A DNA stretch of 45,121 bases from an uncultured Hellea sp. (GCA_937995665.1 CALKIX010000055.1:1-45121); one strand, 5' to 3'; positions 1 to 8,339 are shown, counted from the stretch's first letter. Numbers and translations are program-made. The notes: generated from the sequence alone by a model not told the origin.

Positions 1-270
1 GGTGAAAGTCTTTCTAACCTTTCCAAGGTTCTGCGCGGGCGAAAAATGTTGCGCGAGAAAATCAAAGCTTTATCAGCCGAGGCCAAAGCCTCTTCAATTA
101 TCATTGGTTCTCTGCCTATCGCTGTCATGGGTTTAGTTACAATTGCTGCGCCCGATTATATGGATGATCTTTATAACACGGCGACAGGTCAACGAAATAT
201 GGTCATAGGCGTCGTCATGATGGCGATGGGTATATTTATGATGCGTAAAATGATTAATTTCAAGTTTTAG
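1..270 (+). CDS. tadB: Tad pilus inner-membrane protein TadB, C-terminal end (partial)
   Basis: The frame is open from base 1 (GESLSNLSKVLRGRK...) to a TAG at 268-270, so the ORF-track start at 46 is internal and this is the 3' end of a longer gene cut by the window. The tail has the usual end of a type II secretion F-domain (GspF/TadB) protein: a cytoplasmic helical stretch with the EAKAS motif, a hydrophobic segment (IIIGSLPIAVMGLV), a short loop with a PDYMDD motif, and a final membrane helix ending in MRKMINF. TadB and TadC form the inner-membrane platform of the Tad/Flp pilus machine driven by the TadA ATPase. tadC follows after 9 bases, so the two are cotranscribed. The family call is firm; the rest of the gene lies outside the window. 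Confidence 0.9.
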   Translation, partial: GESLSNLSKVLRGRKMLREKIKALSAEAKASSIIIGSLPIAVMGLVTIAAPDYMDDLYNTATGQRNMVIGVVMMAMGIFMMRKMINFKF

Positions 271-279
271 GAGGCTTTG

Positions 280-1245
280 ATGAGTGGTGATTCAACAGCA
301 TTTATTTCTAACGTAGCCTATCTGACAACGTCTCTACTTGCCGCCGCAACCATATACACCCTCGTCGCGCCTATGTTGGAAGGCGATAAGCTTAAAAAAC
401 GGATGAATTCAGTCGCCAATGCTCGTGAGGGTATGCGTCAAGATCGTTTGAATCAATTAAATAAAAAAGCAGGCCTGCGCAGTGACGACAAGGGCTTCGT
501 TAAAAATATGGTGGATAAGCTTAGCCTTGATAAGCTGCTTGAAGCCTCTGACCTAAAAGATAAATTAGCGCAGGCAGGTTTGCGCGGCCAACGTCCGATT
601 TATACATTCTATTTCTTTCGTCTTGCGCTTCCAATCATTGGATTGCTTTTTGGCTTGATCTTTTTTGTTCTGCTTAATACGCCCGGTTGGGAAATGGTCC
701 AGCGCGTTGGCGGGACGGTCGCTCTGGTCACCTTTGGGTATTATCTTCCCGGTATTTGGGTTAAAAATATGGCCAGTAAACGACTGGCCTCAATTGTTCC
801 CGTTTTTCCAGATGCTCTCGACTTACTCCTCATTTGTGTGGAATCTGGCATGTCGGTGGAACTTGCATTTGCAAAGGTTGCCGAAGAAATGGCCGAAAAC
901 TCTGTTGAGCTTGCCGAGGAATTTTCACTCACGACTGCCGAGCTCTCATATTTATCTAGCCGCCGCATGGCGTTTGAGAATCTCGCGCGCCGTAATAACC
1001 ATGTAGGAATCCGCTCAGTGTCTACAGCGTTAATACAGGCCGAACGTTACGGTACACCCTTGGGGGATACTCTTAGAACTATGGCCCATGAGAACCGTCA
1101 GATGCGCGTGATGGCGGCCGAGAAAAAAGCTGCGTCACTCCCAGCCAAGCTCACAGTTCCAATGATCTTATTCTTCCTACCTGTTCTTTTCATCGTTATC
1201 TTAACCCCAGCGGGTATGCGACTTGGCGGTGCCCTAGGGGGTTAA
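280..1245 (+). CDS. tadC: Tad pilus inner-membrane protein TadC (type II secretion F family)
   Basis: 321-residue protein of the T2SS F family, partner of TadB in the Tad/Flp pilus assembly platform. An N-terminal membrane segment (about residues 10-30) and a charged linker lead to two hydrophobic segments at about 108-155, a cytoplasmic F domain (FPDALDLLLICVESGMS is the family's typical stretch), and a C-terminal hydrophobic hairpin (LTVPMILFFLPVLFIVIL). I prefer ATG 280 over the track's TTG 277 because AGGAGG at 269-274 gives a usable spacing only to ATG 280. It follows tadB by 9 bases. A strong hairpin terminator lies 34 bases downstream. Confidence 0.92.
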   Translation: MSGDSTAFISNVAYLTTSLLAAATIYTLVAPMLEGDKLKKRMNSVANAREGMRQDRLNQLNKKAGLRSDDKGFVKNMVDKLSLDKLLEASDLKDKLAQAGLRGQRPIYTFYFFRLALPIIGLLFGLIFFVLLNTPGWEMVQRVGGTVALVTFGYYLPGIWVKNMASKRLASIVPVFPDALDLLLICVESGMSVELAFAKVAEEMAENSVELAEEFSLTTAELSYLSSRRMAFENLARRNNHVGIRSVSTALIQAERYGTPLGDTLRTMAHENRQMRVMAAEKKAASLPAKLTVPMILFFLPVLFIVILTPAGMRLGGALGG

Positions 1246-1278
1246 TAAACCTCAGAACTTTACATAATAAACTAAATT

Positions 1279-1310
1279 AAAAGAGCGGCTTTTTTTAGGC
1301 CGCTCTTTTT
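1279..1310. terminator. Bidirectional Rho-independent terminator between tadC and the TPR lipoprotein gene
   Basis: AAAAGAGCGGC, a T-rich loop, then GCCGCTCTTTT form an 11-bp perfect stem with a run of A on the left and T on the right. It can therefore end transcription from both convergent genes. Confidence 0.85.
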
Positions 1311-1361
1311 CATGTCTGATAATTGCAACAGAATATCAGCTCCTTTTGGGAGCTTATATTA

Positions 1362-2672
1362 TTAGCGGCGCCGGCGGGCTTGTTCGCGGCGCTCGGATAA
1401 TGGCGCAGAGCTTGGCTCGGCATAGGGTACGTAACCATTTGCAGCAGCGGTCGGGTAGCCCCTCAATTGCGCTATTGGCGCAGCGCGGGGCGTGTAGCTT
1501 TGCTGCGGTGCGGTCTGCGGGTAAGGCGAGGTTGCGGCGGGTAGGCTGCTCGCTTTCGGGCCTAGATTCTTCGATATTTGTTCAAGCACTGAAAGCTGCT
1601 GTGCCGTTGGTTCCTGAGCGGTTGCGCCGATCGGGATTGTCACTTTGCCCCGTGAGGATTGCTGCGCGGCAAGACGAGCGGCATCAGAGGCTGTCATTGG
1701 CTGGGTGTTGCGGCCAGCAAGCTGCGCTCCAGAGTTATAATTATTGGCACTGTAAGTGTAAGAATTACGTTCTGAGGCGGGCATTGAAGATTTGGCGGGA
1801 GGGGCGCTAGCGGCCGTCCGCTTGGGCACATATTGAGCTTGTGGCATAGCTTGGCGTTGTGGCTGCGGCGCATAAGCCTGCGGGGCCGCTAGGCGCTGTG
1901 GCCGCGCTTGAGTCTGTGCTTGCGACTTATAAGCGCCGCGAAGCTGTGGACGCTGACCCGCATATTTACTGGCCTCTTCCGTTTTGCCTTGAAGCTGTAG
2001 GACTAAAGCCAGGTTCTGGCGAACGCTTTTACTTGCGCCGGGCACGGCCACAGCACGGCGTAACCAACCTTCAGCGGTTTGTGGATCACCAGATAGAGCA
2101 AAGCTTAGACCCACATTCGCCATGACATTCGGATCATTTGGCGTGATCTGTAGGGCGCGCGCATAGTGACGTCGTGCCAGATCATAATTTTGATCTTGGT
2201 CCAGAGCCGCCCCTTTAAGTGACCATAGCCGCGCATAACCAGGCGCGGTTCGCAGGGCTTCATCAAGAGGCTTGATGGCTTCATCGGCACGTTCCATCGC
2301 GATGAGAGCGGCTGCAAATTCAGCTGTTAGGTATGGATCTCGTGGATATAAGGCCCGAGATGTCTGGGCGATTTCGACAGCGCGTTGGGGATTGCCTAAG
2401 CGTCGCACTGCGGCGGAGAGCTTTATGGCGCTTTCAAGATCTCCGGGGTTAAGCTCATATTCGCGGGACCAAAAAGCAGCTTGAGCAAAAAGCTCCTGCG
2501 TTTCTATATTATCACGTGTGGTGCGGCTGGCGGGCTGATATTTTGAGCTTTCCAGCGTCTCTTTAATATCTAGCTCTGATTCCGTATAGCCCGGCGCGAC
2601 GGCGCAGCCGCCCAGCCATAAAACAGCAAGGGGTAAGCAGCTAAGCATGGGACGTGACATAGATTTAAGCAT
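1362..2672 (-). CDS. TPR-repeat lipoprotein, TadD-like pilus assembly protein
   Basis: 436-residue predicted lipoprotein. A signal peptide ends in the lipobox LGGC (Cys about residue 23). Tetratricopeptide helices run over about residues 55-235 (for example AVEIAQTSRALYPRDPYLTAEFAAAL, quoted in part; YDLARRHYARALQITPNDPNVM). A long Ala/Gln/Pro-rich, apparently disordered tail follows (about 240-436) and ends in an Arg cluster. ATG 2672 is supported by GGAGG seven bases upstream. TadD proteins are outer-membrane TPR lipoproteins needed for Flp pilus secretin assembly. The neighbourhood (tadB, tadC) suggests that role, but the gene is convergent to tadC rather than collinear, and the tail is unusually long, so the tadD symbol is withheld. 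Confidence 0.75.
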   Translation of the reverse strand: MLKSMSRPMLSCLPLAVLWLGGCAVAPGYTESELDIKETLESSKYQPASRTTRDNIETQELFAQAAFWSREYELNPGDLESAIKLSAAVRRLGNPQRAVEIAQTSRALYPRDPYLTAEFAAALIAMERADEAIKPLDEALRTAPGYARLWSLKGAALDQDQNYDLARRHYARALQITPNDPNVMANVGLSFALSGDPQTAEGWLRRAVAVPGASKSVRQNLALVLQLQGKTEEASKYAGQRPQLRGAYKSQAQTQARPQRLAAPQAYAPQPQRQAMPQAQYVPKRTAASAPPAKSSMPASERNSYTYSANNYNSGAQLAGRNTQPMTASDAARLAAQQSSRGKVTIPIGATAQEPTAQQLSVLEQISKNLGPKASSLPAATSPYPQTAPQQSYTPRAAPIAQLRGYPTAAANGYVPYAEPSSAPLSERREQARRRR

Positions 2673-2790
2673 TTAACTTCCTCCAATGGCCACGCATCTA
2701 TTGCGCAGGGATAAGATTTCGTTAACAAATGTAAACACATACGGTTAACGAGACGTTAGCAACTCATAAGATGTAGGGAAGAATTACACT

Positions 2791-4191
2791 ATGTTCACAA
2801 CTCAGAATGATATCACGGCCAGTACAAGAGTCGTTCCGATATATGTGGTGCGCCCGCACGTTTGGGGTGAATATAGAGAGAGCCTTAATGATGCCCATAA
2901 AAATACAGCCAAGCATTATAATTTTGAAGGTAAGGCTAATCAGCTGCTCACGCTTTTTGGGGATAAGGGGCATATTGAAGCCGTGTATTTTGGGGCCGGA
3001 AAGCTTCGAGATGATCATGAAGGTCCGATACGGATAGGAAAGCTAACAACCCTTTTAAAAGCGGGATATTATAAATTTGAAACTTTGCCTGAGGACTATA
3101 GCGCGCCTTTATCTGCTGTAGGTTGGGGCATGGGCACCTATAAATTTGAGGCTTATCTTCCGTGCGTGACAGATTTTCCTGTTTTGGTGATTGATGCTGA
3201 GCGTAGCGGCGAAGTTAGCTCTATTGTTGGGGCCGTGCACCTTTGCCGTGACCTCATAAATATGCCTGCCAGTGATATGGGGCCCGAGAATTTGGAAAAA
3301 GCGGCTCTCAAACTGGCAAATGAATATGAGGCCACAATAAATGTAACAAAAGGCGAGGCGCTTTTAGAGCAGAACTTTCCGATGATTCATGCCGTGGGCC
3401 GCGCCGCTCATGAAGCGCCGCGCCTTGTCGAATTTGAATGGGGCGACCCGGCCCACCCGCGGCTGGCCTTGATTGGAAAGGGTATTACGTTTGATACGGG
3501 CGGGGTAAATATCAAATCCGCCGCGGGCGCACGTATTATGAAAAAGGATATGGGCGGTGCTGCGCATGCGCTAGCTCTTGCGAAAATGATTATGGCCAAT
3601 AATCTTCCTATTCGTTTGCACTGCCTTGTCGCGATTGCTGAAAATGCGATTTCGGCGGGTGCTTATCGTCCCGGGGATATTTTAACCTCGCGCGAGGGGC
3701 TGACCGTTGAAATTGATAATACGGATGCAGAGGGCCGCCTTGTCATGGCCGATGCGCTAACTAAAGCCGCCGAGGATGAGCCCGTGTTGATAATCGATTT
3801 TGCGACGCTTACAGGGGCGGCGCGCGTGGCCTTGGGGCCAACATTGCCGCCATTTTTCTCTAATCGCACCGGTCCCGTGGAAGGCATTTTAATTCAATCC
3901 GAGCAGCAATGTGATCCCATTTGGCATATGCCTCTCTGGCAGCCTTATAACGCTATGCTTAGCTCCCCGATTGCTGACATGAAAAACTCAGGTGGGGGCT
4001 TTGCGGGCGCGATAACGGCAGGTTTGTTTTTGGAGCGCTTTGTCAAAGGACGCCCCTGGATGCATTTTGATGTCTATGGCTGGACGCCGAGCGCGAGAGG
4101 CGGACACCCTAAAGGTGGGGATATGTTTGCCACCCGCGCGCTCTATCATTGGCTAAAGGCTGGCGGGCTAAATGGAGACTTCACGGCTTAG
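2791..4191 (+). CDS. Leucyl aminopeptidase family protein (peptidase M17)
   Basis: 466-residue cytosolic metallo-aminopeptidase that removes N-terminal residues from peptides. The M17 catalytic domain has the metal/catalytic motifs GKGITFDTGG (about residues 229-238), IK...KKDMGG (about 243-255) and the signature NTDAEGRL (about 310-317), followed by FATLTGAARVALG. All expected Lys, Asp, Glu and Arg ligands are visible, so it should be active. The N-terminal domain is shorter and less conserved, as in the PepB/alphaproteobacterial branch. ATG 2791 has a weak purine stretch (GTAGGGAAG) upstream. Its 3' end overlaps the convergent acyltransferase-like gene by 24 bases. An NlpC/P60 peptidase lies about 1.6 kb downstream; a shared role in peptide or cell-wall turnover is an inference. 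Confidence 0.92.
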   Translation: MFTTQNDITASTRVVPIYVVRPHVWGEYRESLNDAHKNTAKHYNFEGKANQLLTLFGDKGHIEAVYFGAGKLRDDHEGPIRIGKLTTLLKAGYYKFETLPEDYSAPLSAVGWGMGTYKFEAYLPCVTDFPVLVIDAERSGEVSSIVGAVHLCRDLINMPASDMGPENLEKAALKLANEYEATINVTKGEALLEQNFPMIHAVGRAAHEAPRLVEFEWGDPAHPRLALIGKGITFDTGGVNIKSAAGARIMKKDMGGAAHALALAKMIMANNLPIRLHCLVAIAENAISAGAYRPGDILTSREGLTVEIDNTDAEGRLVMADALTKAAEDEPVLIIDFATLTGAARVALGPTLPPFFSNRTGPVEGILIQSEQQCDPIWHMPLWQPYNAMLSSPIADMKNSGGGFAGAITAGLFLERFVKGRPWMHFDVYGWTPSARGGHPKGGDMFATRALYHWLKAGGLNGDFTA

Positions 4192-5268
4192 TTTTTGTGC
4201 TGCCCAAACATTTATACGCCCAGAGATTATAATATGGGTGATAATGGCCAAGATGATAGTCACGCCGAGCGTAGCGGCTATTAAGGACCATGTTCCCATA
4301 ACTGGGTAGAGCGAGAGCAATGTCTGGCAGACGGGCCAACAGCCAATATAAATGCCTAGCGTTAAATTTGGCCAGCTTGCCATCCAGTCAGTCGCGCGTG
4401 ATGGCTTTTGAATAATAAGCACCGCAAGATACGTCCAAAATAGCGTGGAGAAGACTTCAATAAGAGGTGACCATGGCAGTAGGAGATAGTTAAAGATTGC
4501 CCCGCCTAAAATCCCGCCAAGCAATAGTCCTTTGCCGATTATTTTCGCGGGCAATTTATGCTGCCATCCCCAAAGGGCGGCCCCGATCAAGAAGGCATAT
4601 CCAAGGCGTAATCCTAAGATGAGGGGCTCAAATTGCGTGAAGCCATTTTTATAACTCCAGCCATAAGCTAAGACATAGAAGAGCGTTGAGGTGATGGCTA
4701 AGATTAAAATGACAATGCGAGACTTTAAAATGCCAAGCCGCCAGCCCGCCGCCATTAATATATGCGCAATTGCGCCCCAGCGAAATGTCCAAATGGCCCC
4801 TTGGACGAGGCACATATATTTTGCGTCATCAAAAAGTCCTGGAAGTTCTGTGCCCGGATCAATCAGCGTAACAGTTTTCAAAAAATAGAGTGCTAATTTT
4901 GGAAAAGCCTTTGTGAAGGATTCTTCAGGAATGCAAAAAATCGGATAGAGGATAAAGATAACCGCTGAAGTATAGACTGCCAGAAGGGGCAGATTGCGCA
5001 AGGCTCTTGACATAAGGTAACGCAAAGAAGAGCCGTGCCTGTGCAAGCTTCGAAGGGCGAGGTAGCCTGATAAACAGAACAGAACCTGGATACCTAACCA
5101 GCTCGGGTCGTGGCCGAGATGGCGCAAAACCTCGCCGGCTTGTGGTGAGATTCCCATGGTTGAGGCATAGCCAATGGCAATGATAATGACGATAAAACTC
5201 CTCACGGCGTTAAGTCGCGTCAGAGGCATTTCACACCAATCATGACTATTCTTGTCCATTTTAACCAT
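4168..5268 (-). CDS. Acyltransferase-3-like polytopic membrane protein
   Basis: About 366 residues with roughly ten hydrophobic segments. The layout of N-terminal helix, then WLGIQVLFCLSGYLALRS, then a basic RYLMSRALRNLP loop, matches acyltransferase family 3 (OafA/OpgC-type enzymes that O-acylate surface glycans): compare the usual FFVLSGFLI...R.LRIYP. The His that AT3 enzymes normally carry in the first helix (as in GHS or YH) is not present here, where AIGYASTMG stands instead. Activity is therefore uncertain. The track's start at 5331 is a TTG; ATG 5268 or ATG 5259 is more plausible, but neither has a clear ribosome-binding site. The 3' end overlaps the M17 gene antisense by 24 bases. Substrate unknown. 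Confidence 0.65.
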   Translation of the reverse strand: MVKMDKNSHDWCEMPLTRLNAVRSFIVIIIAIGYASTMGISPQAGEVLRHLGHDPSWLGIQVLFCLSGYLALRSLHRHGSSLRYLMSRALRNLPLLAVYTSAVIFILYPIFCIPEESFTKAFPKLALYFLKTVTLIDPGTELPGLFDDAKYMCLVQGAIWTFRWGAIAHILMAAGWRLGILKSRIVILILAITSTLFYVLAYGWSYKNGFTQFEPLILGLRLGYAFLIGAALWGWQHKLPAKIIGKGLLLGGILGGAIFNYLLLPWSPLIEVFSTLFWTYLAVLIIQKPSRATDWMASWPNLTLGIYIGCWPVCQTLLSLYPVMGTWSLIAATLGVTIILAIITHIIISGRINVWAAQKLSREVSI

Positions 5269-5393
5269 CACATTTTTAATTTTGAGTTGTAAATATAAAA
5301 CGAAAACCTTAAAATTTTGCTGATTATTCAATGATTTATATGCGTAAAAAGAAAAAAAGTTAATGAAGTCTTGACCGAAGAATCACGAGTGTG

Positions 5394-5407
5394 CGAATCA
5401 TGATTCG
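5394..5407. promoter_or_regulatory. 14-bp perfect palindrome with embedded GANTC sites, putative MarR operator
   Basis: CGAATCATGATTCG is its own reverse complement. It lies 36 bases upstream of the GTG start of the MarR-type gene and contains two GANTC sites (5395-5399 and 5402-5406); a third GANTC lies at 5380-5384. Flanking AATCAC and GTGATT arms widen the dyad. MarR proteins typically bind short palindromes in their own promoters, so autoregulation is a reasonable inference. No binding evidence is available. Confidence 0.55.
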
Positions 5408-5442
5408 AAAGTGATTTGTTTTTAAAGGATAATCAAAGCTCA

Positions 5443-5823
5443 GTGACCCAGACCGTCTCCAGATCACGCCCTAGTCGCAAAGACTCGCTCAGTCTTTGGC
5501 ACCGTGTGACTGTGGCCTCTGTCTCAAATCCTGGCCCTGATTTATCGTCTCGCCAACTCGCTATTCTGATGAGTGTTTACCTCGATGACGCTGTTCACAC
5601 CGTGCGCTCTTTGGCAGAGCAGCTGAATGTCACTAAGGCGGTTATCACCCGCGCCATTGATACTTTGACGCGCTACGGATTTGTCACGCGCGCGCCAGAC
5701 CATCGCGATAAGCGCTCGGTTATCATTAAGCGCACGACGGGCGGTATTTTGTATCTGCAAAGCTTTGCAGATATAATTGCAGCCGAGACGAATTCTGCCC
5801 CATTATCACTTGCCGCGGCGTAG
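5443..5823 (+). CDS. MarR family winged-helix transcriptional regulator
   Basis: About 126 residues with a winged helix-turn-helix domain: SSRQLAILMSVYLD, then VRSLAEQLNVTKAVITRAIDTLTRYGFV, then the wing APDHRDKRSVIIKRT. This is the classic MarR pattern (recognition helix then D.RDKRS wing). I choose GTG 5443 over the track's TTG 5416 because the codons between them contain the AAAGGA sequence that would serve as ribosome-binding site; the spacing (13) is long, so the start remains uncertain. The stop codon TAG at 5821-5823 directly abuts the GTG start of the NlpC/P60 gene, so both are one translationally coupled unit. The ligand is unknown; the short tail lacks extra domains. Confidence 0.85.
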   Translation: MTQTVSRSRPSRKDSLSLWHRVTVASVSNPGPDLSSRQLAILMSVYLDDAVHTVRSLAEQLNVTKAVITRAIDTLTRYGFVTRAPDHRDKRSVIIKRTTGGILYLQSFADIIAAETNSAPLSLAAA

Positions 5824-6645
5824 GTGAGCTTAGACTCCCGTATTCATTTACCGCGTGATTGTGGCCCTAAAATTGCGCGCTATAGCGTTATCACGCCCAC
5901 CGCTTCCATCCGTAAAAAACCTTCAAACGCCGCCGCTCAAGAGAGCGAAATTATTTATGGCCAGGCCTTTGATGTTTATAAGTTAAGCCGAGGATGGGCC
6001 TGGGGGCAGCGCGTCACGCCTACTCTGCGCCCAGGATATATTGGCTATGTAAAGGCCAAAACATTAGATAGTGTTGCGCCTGAGCCTACACATCAAGTCA
6101 CAACAATGGGCGCGCCAGTTTTCACAAAGCCCGATATAAAAAGCTCTCCTACAATGATTCTACCGTTAAATGCGCTACTCTCGGATAGAGGTCAGGGTGA
6201 GGGTGAGGACTTTATCCAAATCGGGCCCAAGAAATTTGTCCACCACAAACATATACGCGCGGTTTCGGGCGAAAGTCCTAGCGACTTTGTGAGTGTCGCA
6301 GAGGCACATATGGGACTGGCCTATATTTGGGGCGGGGTAAGCTCGTTTGGGCTGGACTGCTCTGGCTTGGTTCAATCCTGCTTGCGCGCGGTAGGATATG
6401 ATGCCCCTCGCGATTCTGATATGCAAATGGCCGAACTTGGAACGGCGCTGCCTCTATCGTTCACGGGACTAGCGCGCGGTGACCTTGTTTTCTGGAAAGG
6501 CCATGTCGCCATTATGACGTCGGAATCTGAAATTGTGCACGCCAATGCTTATCATATGAAAACGGCGAGCGAGCCTTTAAGCCAAGCCGCCTCGCGCATT
6601 AAAGCCTCAGGCGGGGGCGATATTCTCGCGATAAAAAGGCTATAG
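5824..6645 (+). CDS. NlpC/P60 family cell-wall peptidase with SH3-like domains (C40)
   Basis: 273 residues. Bacterial SH3-like modules occupy about residues 15-150 (YSVITPTASIRKKP is the usual SH3b beginning). They are followed by an NlpC/P60 papain-like domain with catalytic Cys in DCSGLVQ (about residue 178), His in GHVAIM (about 227) and the third polar residue His in HANAYHM (about 239). Such enzymes cleave gamma-D-glutamyl-diaminopimelate bonds in muropeptides. No signal peptide is visible, pointing to a cytoplasmic recycling enzyme like the YkfC/dipeptidyl-peptidase VI group. The GTG start directly follows the stop of the MarR gene. Convergent cytochrome c gene ends 9 bases away. Confidence 0.9.
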   Translation: MSLDSRIHLPRDCGPKIARYSVITPTASIRKKPSNAAAQESEIIYGQAFDVYKLSRGWAWGQRVTPTLRPGYIGYVKAKTLDSVAPEPTHQVTTMGAPVFTKPDIKSSPTMILPLNALLSDRGQGEGEDFIQIGPKKFVHHKHIRAVSGESPSDFVSVAEAHMGLAYIWGGVSSFGLDCSGLVQSCLRAVGYDAPRDSDMQMAELGTALPLSFTGLARGDLVFWKGHVAIMTSESEIVHANAYHMKTASEPLSQAASRIKASGGGDILAIKRL

Positions 6646-6654
6646 AGTTTAGGC

Positions 6655-7287
6655 TTATTGCCCGTCTATCTTAGGGGCTATGTTTTCTATAGTCTCGATG
6701 ACGGCTTGCTCACCTTCCGCTGTTTCAATAACTGCTTCTGGCGTGGCTGCAGGCGCAGGTTGCGGCAACGGGCTATCAGCCGCAACGCGTAGATATTCAA
6801 TCACTGCGGCGCGGTCTTCAGCTTTTTTCAGCCCGATAAAGTTCATATTCGTGCCTGAAACAAATTTTGTAGGCTTGGCAAGGTAGCTGTTAAGTGTCTC
6901 ATAATCCCATGCAAGGCGTGCGGCCGTCAGCGCGCCAGAATATTTGAAATCACCCCGCGCGGCTGCGGCTGCGCCGACAATACCGTAAAGGTTAGGGCCT
7001 GTGCCATGCCCGCCGCCAGCATCAGCATTATGGCAAGAGGTACACTTTTTAAAGACTTTCGCGCCTTTTTCCGCGTTCATAGCGCCAATCCAATCGGCTT
7101 GCGGGAAGGGAAGAGGCGCAGCTTCAGCAGCACCGCTAGTCACAGGCTCAAGGGAGCCTACAAAATAAGCAGGGACTTCGGGGGCATCTGAATGCATGAA
7201 AATATGCGGTAATTCGCGAATCATCATTACGCCCAGCCCTGTCGCTAAAACAGCGGCTGCAATCTTATTAAAACCAAGTTCGTCCAT
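6655..7287 (-). CDS. Membrane-anchored cytochrome c (CycM/c552-like)
   Basis: 210 residues. An uncleaved N-terminal membrane anchor (KIAAAVLATGLGVMMI) is followed by a periplasmic class I cytochrome c domain: haem attachment site CTSCH at about residues 80-84, GPNLYGIVG, and a probable axial Met in SGTNMNFIGL (about 146). A Pro/Ala/Glu-rich C-terminal extension runs past about residue 175. Anchored cytochromes of this type pass electrons from the bc1 complex to terminal oxidases in alphaproteobacteria. ATG 7287 has AAGGA upstream. It is transcribed alone, divergent from pheA. Confidence 0.9.
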   Translation of the reverse strand: MDELGFNKIAAAVLATGLGVMMIRELPHIFMHSDAPEVPAYFVGSLEPVTSGAAEAAPLPFPQADWIGAMNAEKGAKVFKKCTSCHNADAGGGHGTGPNLYGIVGAAAAARGDFKYSGALTAARLAWDYETLNSYLAKPTKFVSGTNMNFIGLKKAEDRAAVIEYLRVAADSPLPQPAPAATPEAVIETAEGEQAVIETIENIAPKIDGQ

Positions 7288-7437
7288 CGGGCAGTCCTTA
7301 AGGGTCGATTGTGTGATTCTTGGATCACCATCATTTGCCGCCTTTTATAAACAAATCTATGAAAAGCAAACCGAAAACACCTTGCGGCGAACCGTCGCAA
7401 AGGCTTAAAGGCTTTCGCAGGAAAGGAAACCGCATCA

Positions 7438-8274
7438 ATGAGTGAAAAAATCGTATATCAGGGAGAGTCTGGTGCTTATTCTCATCTGGCCTGTCAAATC
7501 GGTTTCCCGGCGATGGAACCGCTTCCAAGCCCAAGCTTTGCGGCCGCCTTTAAGGCTGTGCGAGAGGGCGAGGCGAAAATAGCGATGATTCCCGTCGAGA
7601 ATACTGTGGCGGGAAGAGTTTCTGATATTTACCACCTATTGCCCGAGGGCGGACTGCATATTATTGGGGAGCTATATTTGCCCGTACATCATCAGCTTTT
7701 AGGCTTTAAAGGCGCTAAGCTGGAAGATATTAAAGCGGCGCGCTCACATCCTATGGCGTTGGGTCAAGTCAGAAAGCGTCTTGAGGGGCTGGGAATAAAG
7801 CCCGTCTCAGACGTAGATACGGCGGGGGCCGCGCGGGCCGTGTCAGAGCTTGGAGACCCAACTATTGCCGCGATTGCTTCGAGCTTAGCAGGTAAGATTT
7901 ATGGTCTGGACGTTTTGGCCGCCAATATTGAGGATGCCTCCCATAATACGACCCGTTTTTTGGTCTTGGCGGATAAGGCGCTCAACCTGCCACCAAATAA
8001 GGGGCCGGTGGTCACAAGCTTTGTTTTCAAACTTCGCTCTGTCGCCTCCGCGCTCTATAAGGCGCTTGGCGGATTTGCGACGAATAATGTGAATATCACG
8101 AAGCTAGAAAGCTATATGGTGGGCGGCTCATTCACAGCAGCCCAGTTTTATGTCGACGTCGAAGGGCATCCGCAAGAAGCGGGGCTAAAAGCAGCTTTGG
8201 AGGAGCTATCCTTCTTCTCTGAGAGCATTACCATGCTTGGCACATATCCGGCCGATCCGATACGTTCTAAATAG
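7438..8274 (+). CDS. pheA: Prephenate dehydratase
   Basis: 278-residue monofunctional prephenate dehydratase, which converts prephenate to phenylpyruvate in phenylalanine synthesis. The periplasmic-binding-protein-like catalytic domain (GESGAYSHLAC; PVENTVAGRV; NTTRFLVLAD with the catalytic TRF at about residues 171-173) is followed by an ACT regulatory domain (ALYKALGGFATNNVNITKLES; ESYM replaces the enterobacterial ESRP motif, as is usual in alphaproteobacteria). No chorismate mutase domain is fused; a separate mutase lies at 33.9 kb. ATG 7438 is preceded by AGGAAAGGAAA. Feedback inhibition by Phe through the ACT domain is expected from the family. Confidence 0.95.
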   Translation: MSEKIVYQGESGAYSHLACQIGFPAMEPLPSPSFAAAFKAVREGEAKIAMIPVENTVAGRVSDIYHLLPEGGLHIIGELYLPVHHQLLGFKGAKLEDIKAARSHPMALGQVRKRLEGLGIKPVSDVDTAGAARAVSELGDPTIAAIASSLAGKIYGLDVLAANIEDASHNTTRFLVLADKALNLPPNKGPVVTSFVFKLRSVASALYKALGGFATNNVNITKLESYMVGGSFTAAQFYVDVEGHPQEAGLKAALEELSFFSESITMLGTYPADPIRSK

Positions 8275-8339
8275 GGCGCTCTCAATATCATCAGCTATTG
8301 TGAGTTGCGGCATAACTGCGAAATATCTACATAGAGACT

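Noticed and set aside
1346-2484. Plus-strand ORFs at 1346-1810, 1859-2125 and 2272-2484
   Set aside because: They lie antisense to the TPR lipoprotein gene, have low-complexity or Arg-rich translations and no ribosome-binding sites; they are shadows.
2725-2765. Two GTTAAC copies before the M17 gene, resembling CtrA half-sites
   Set aside because: Spacing does not fit TTAA-N7-TTAA, and one near match ends in TTAG; too weak.
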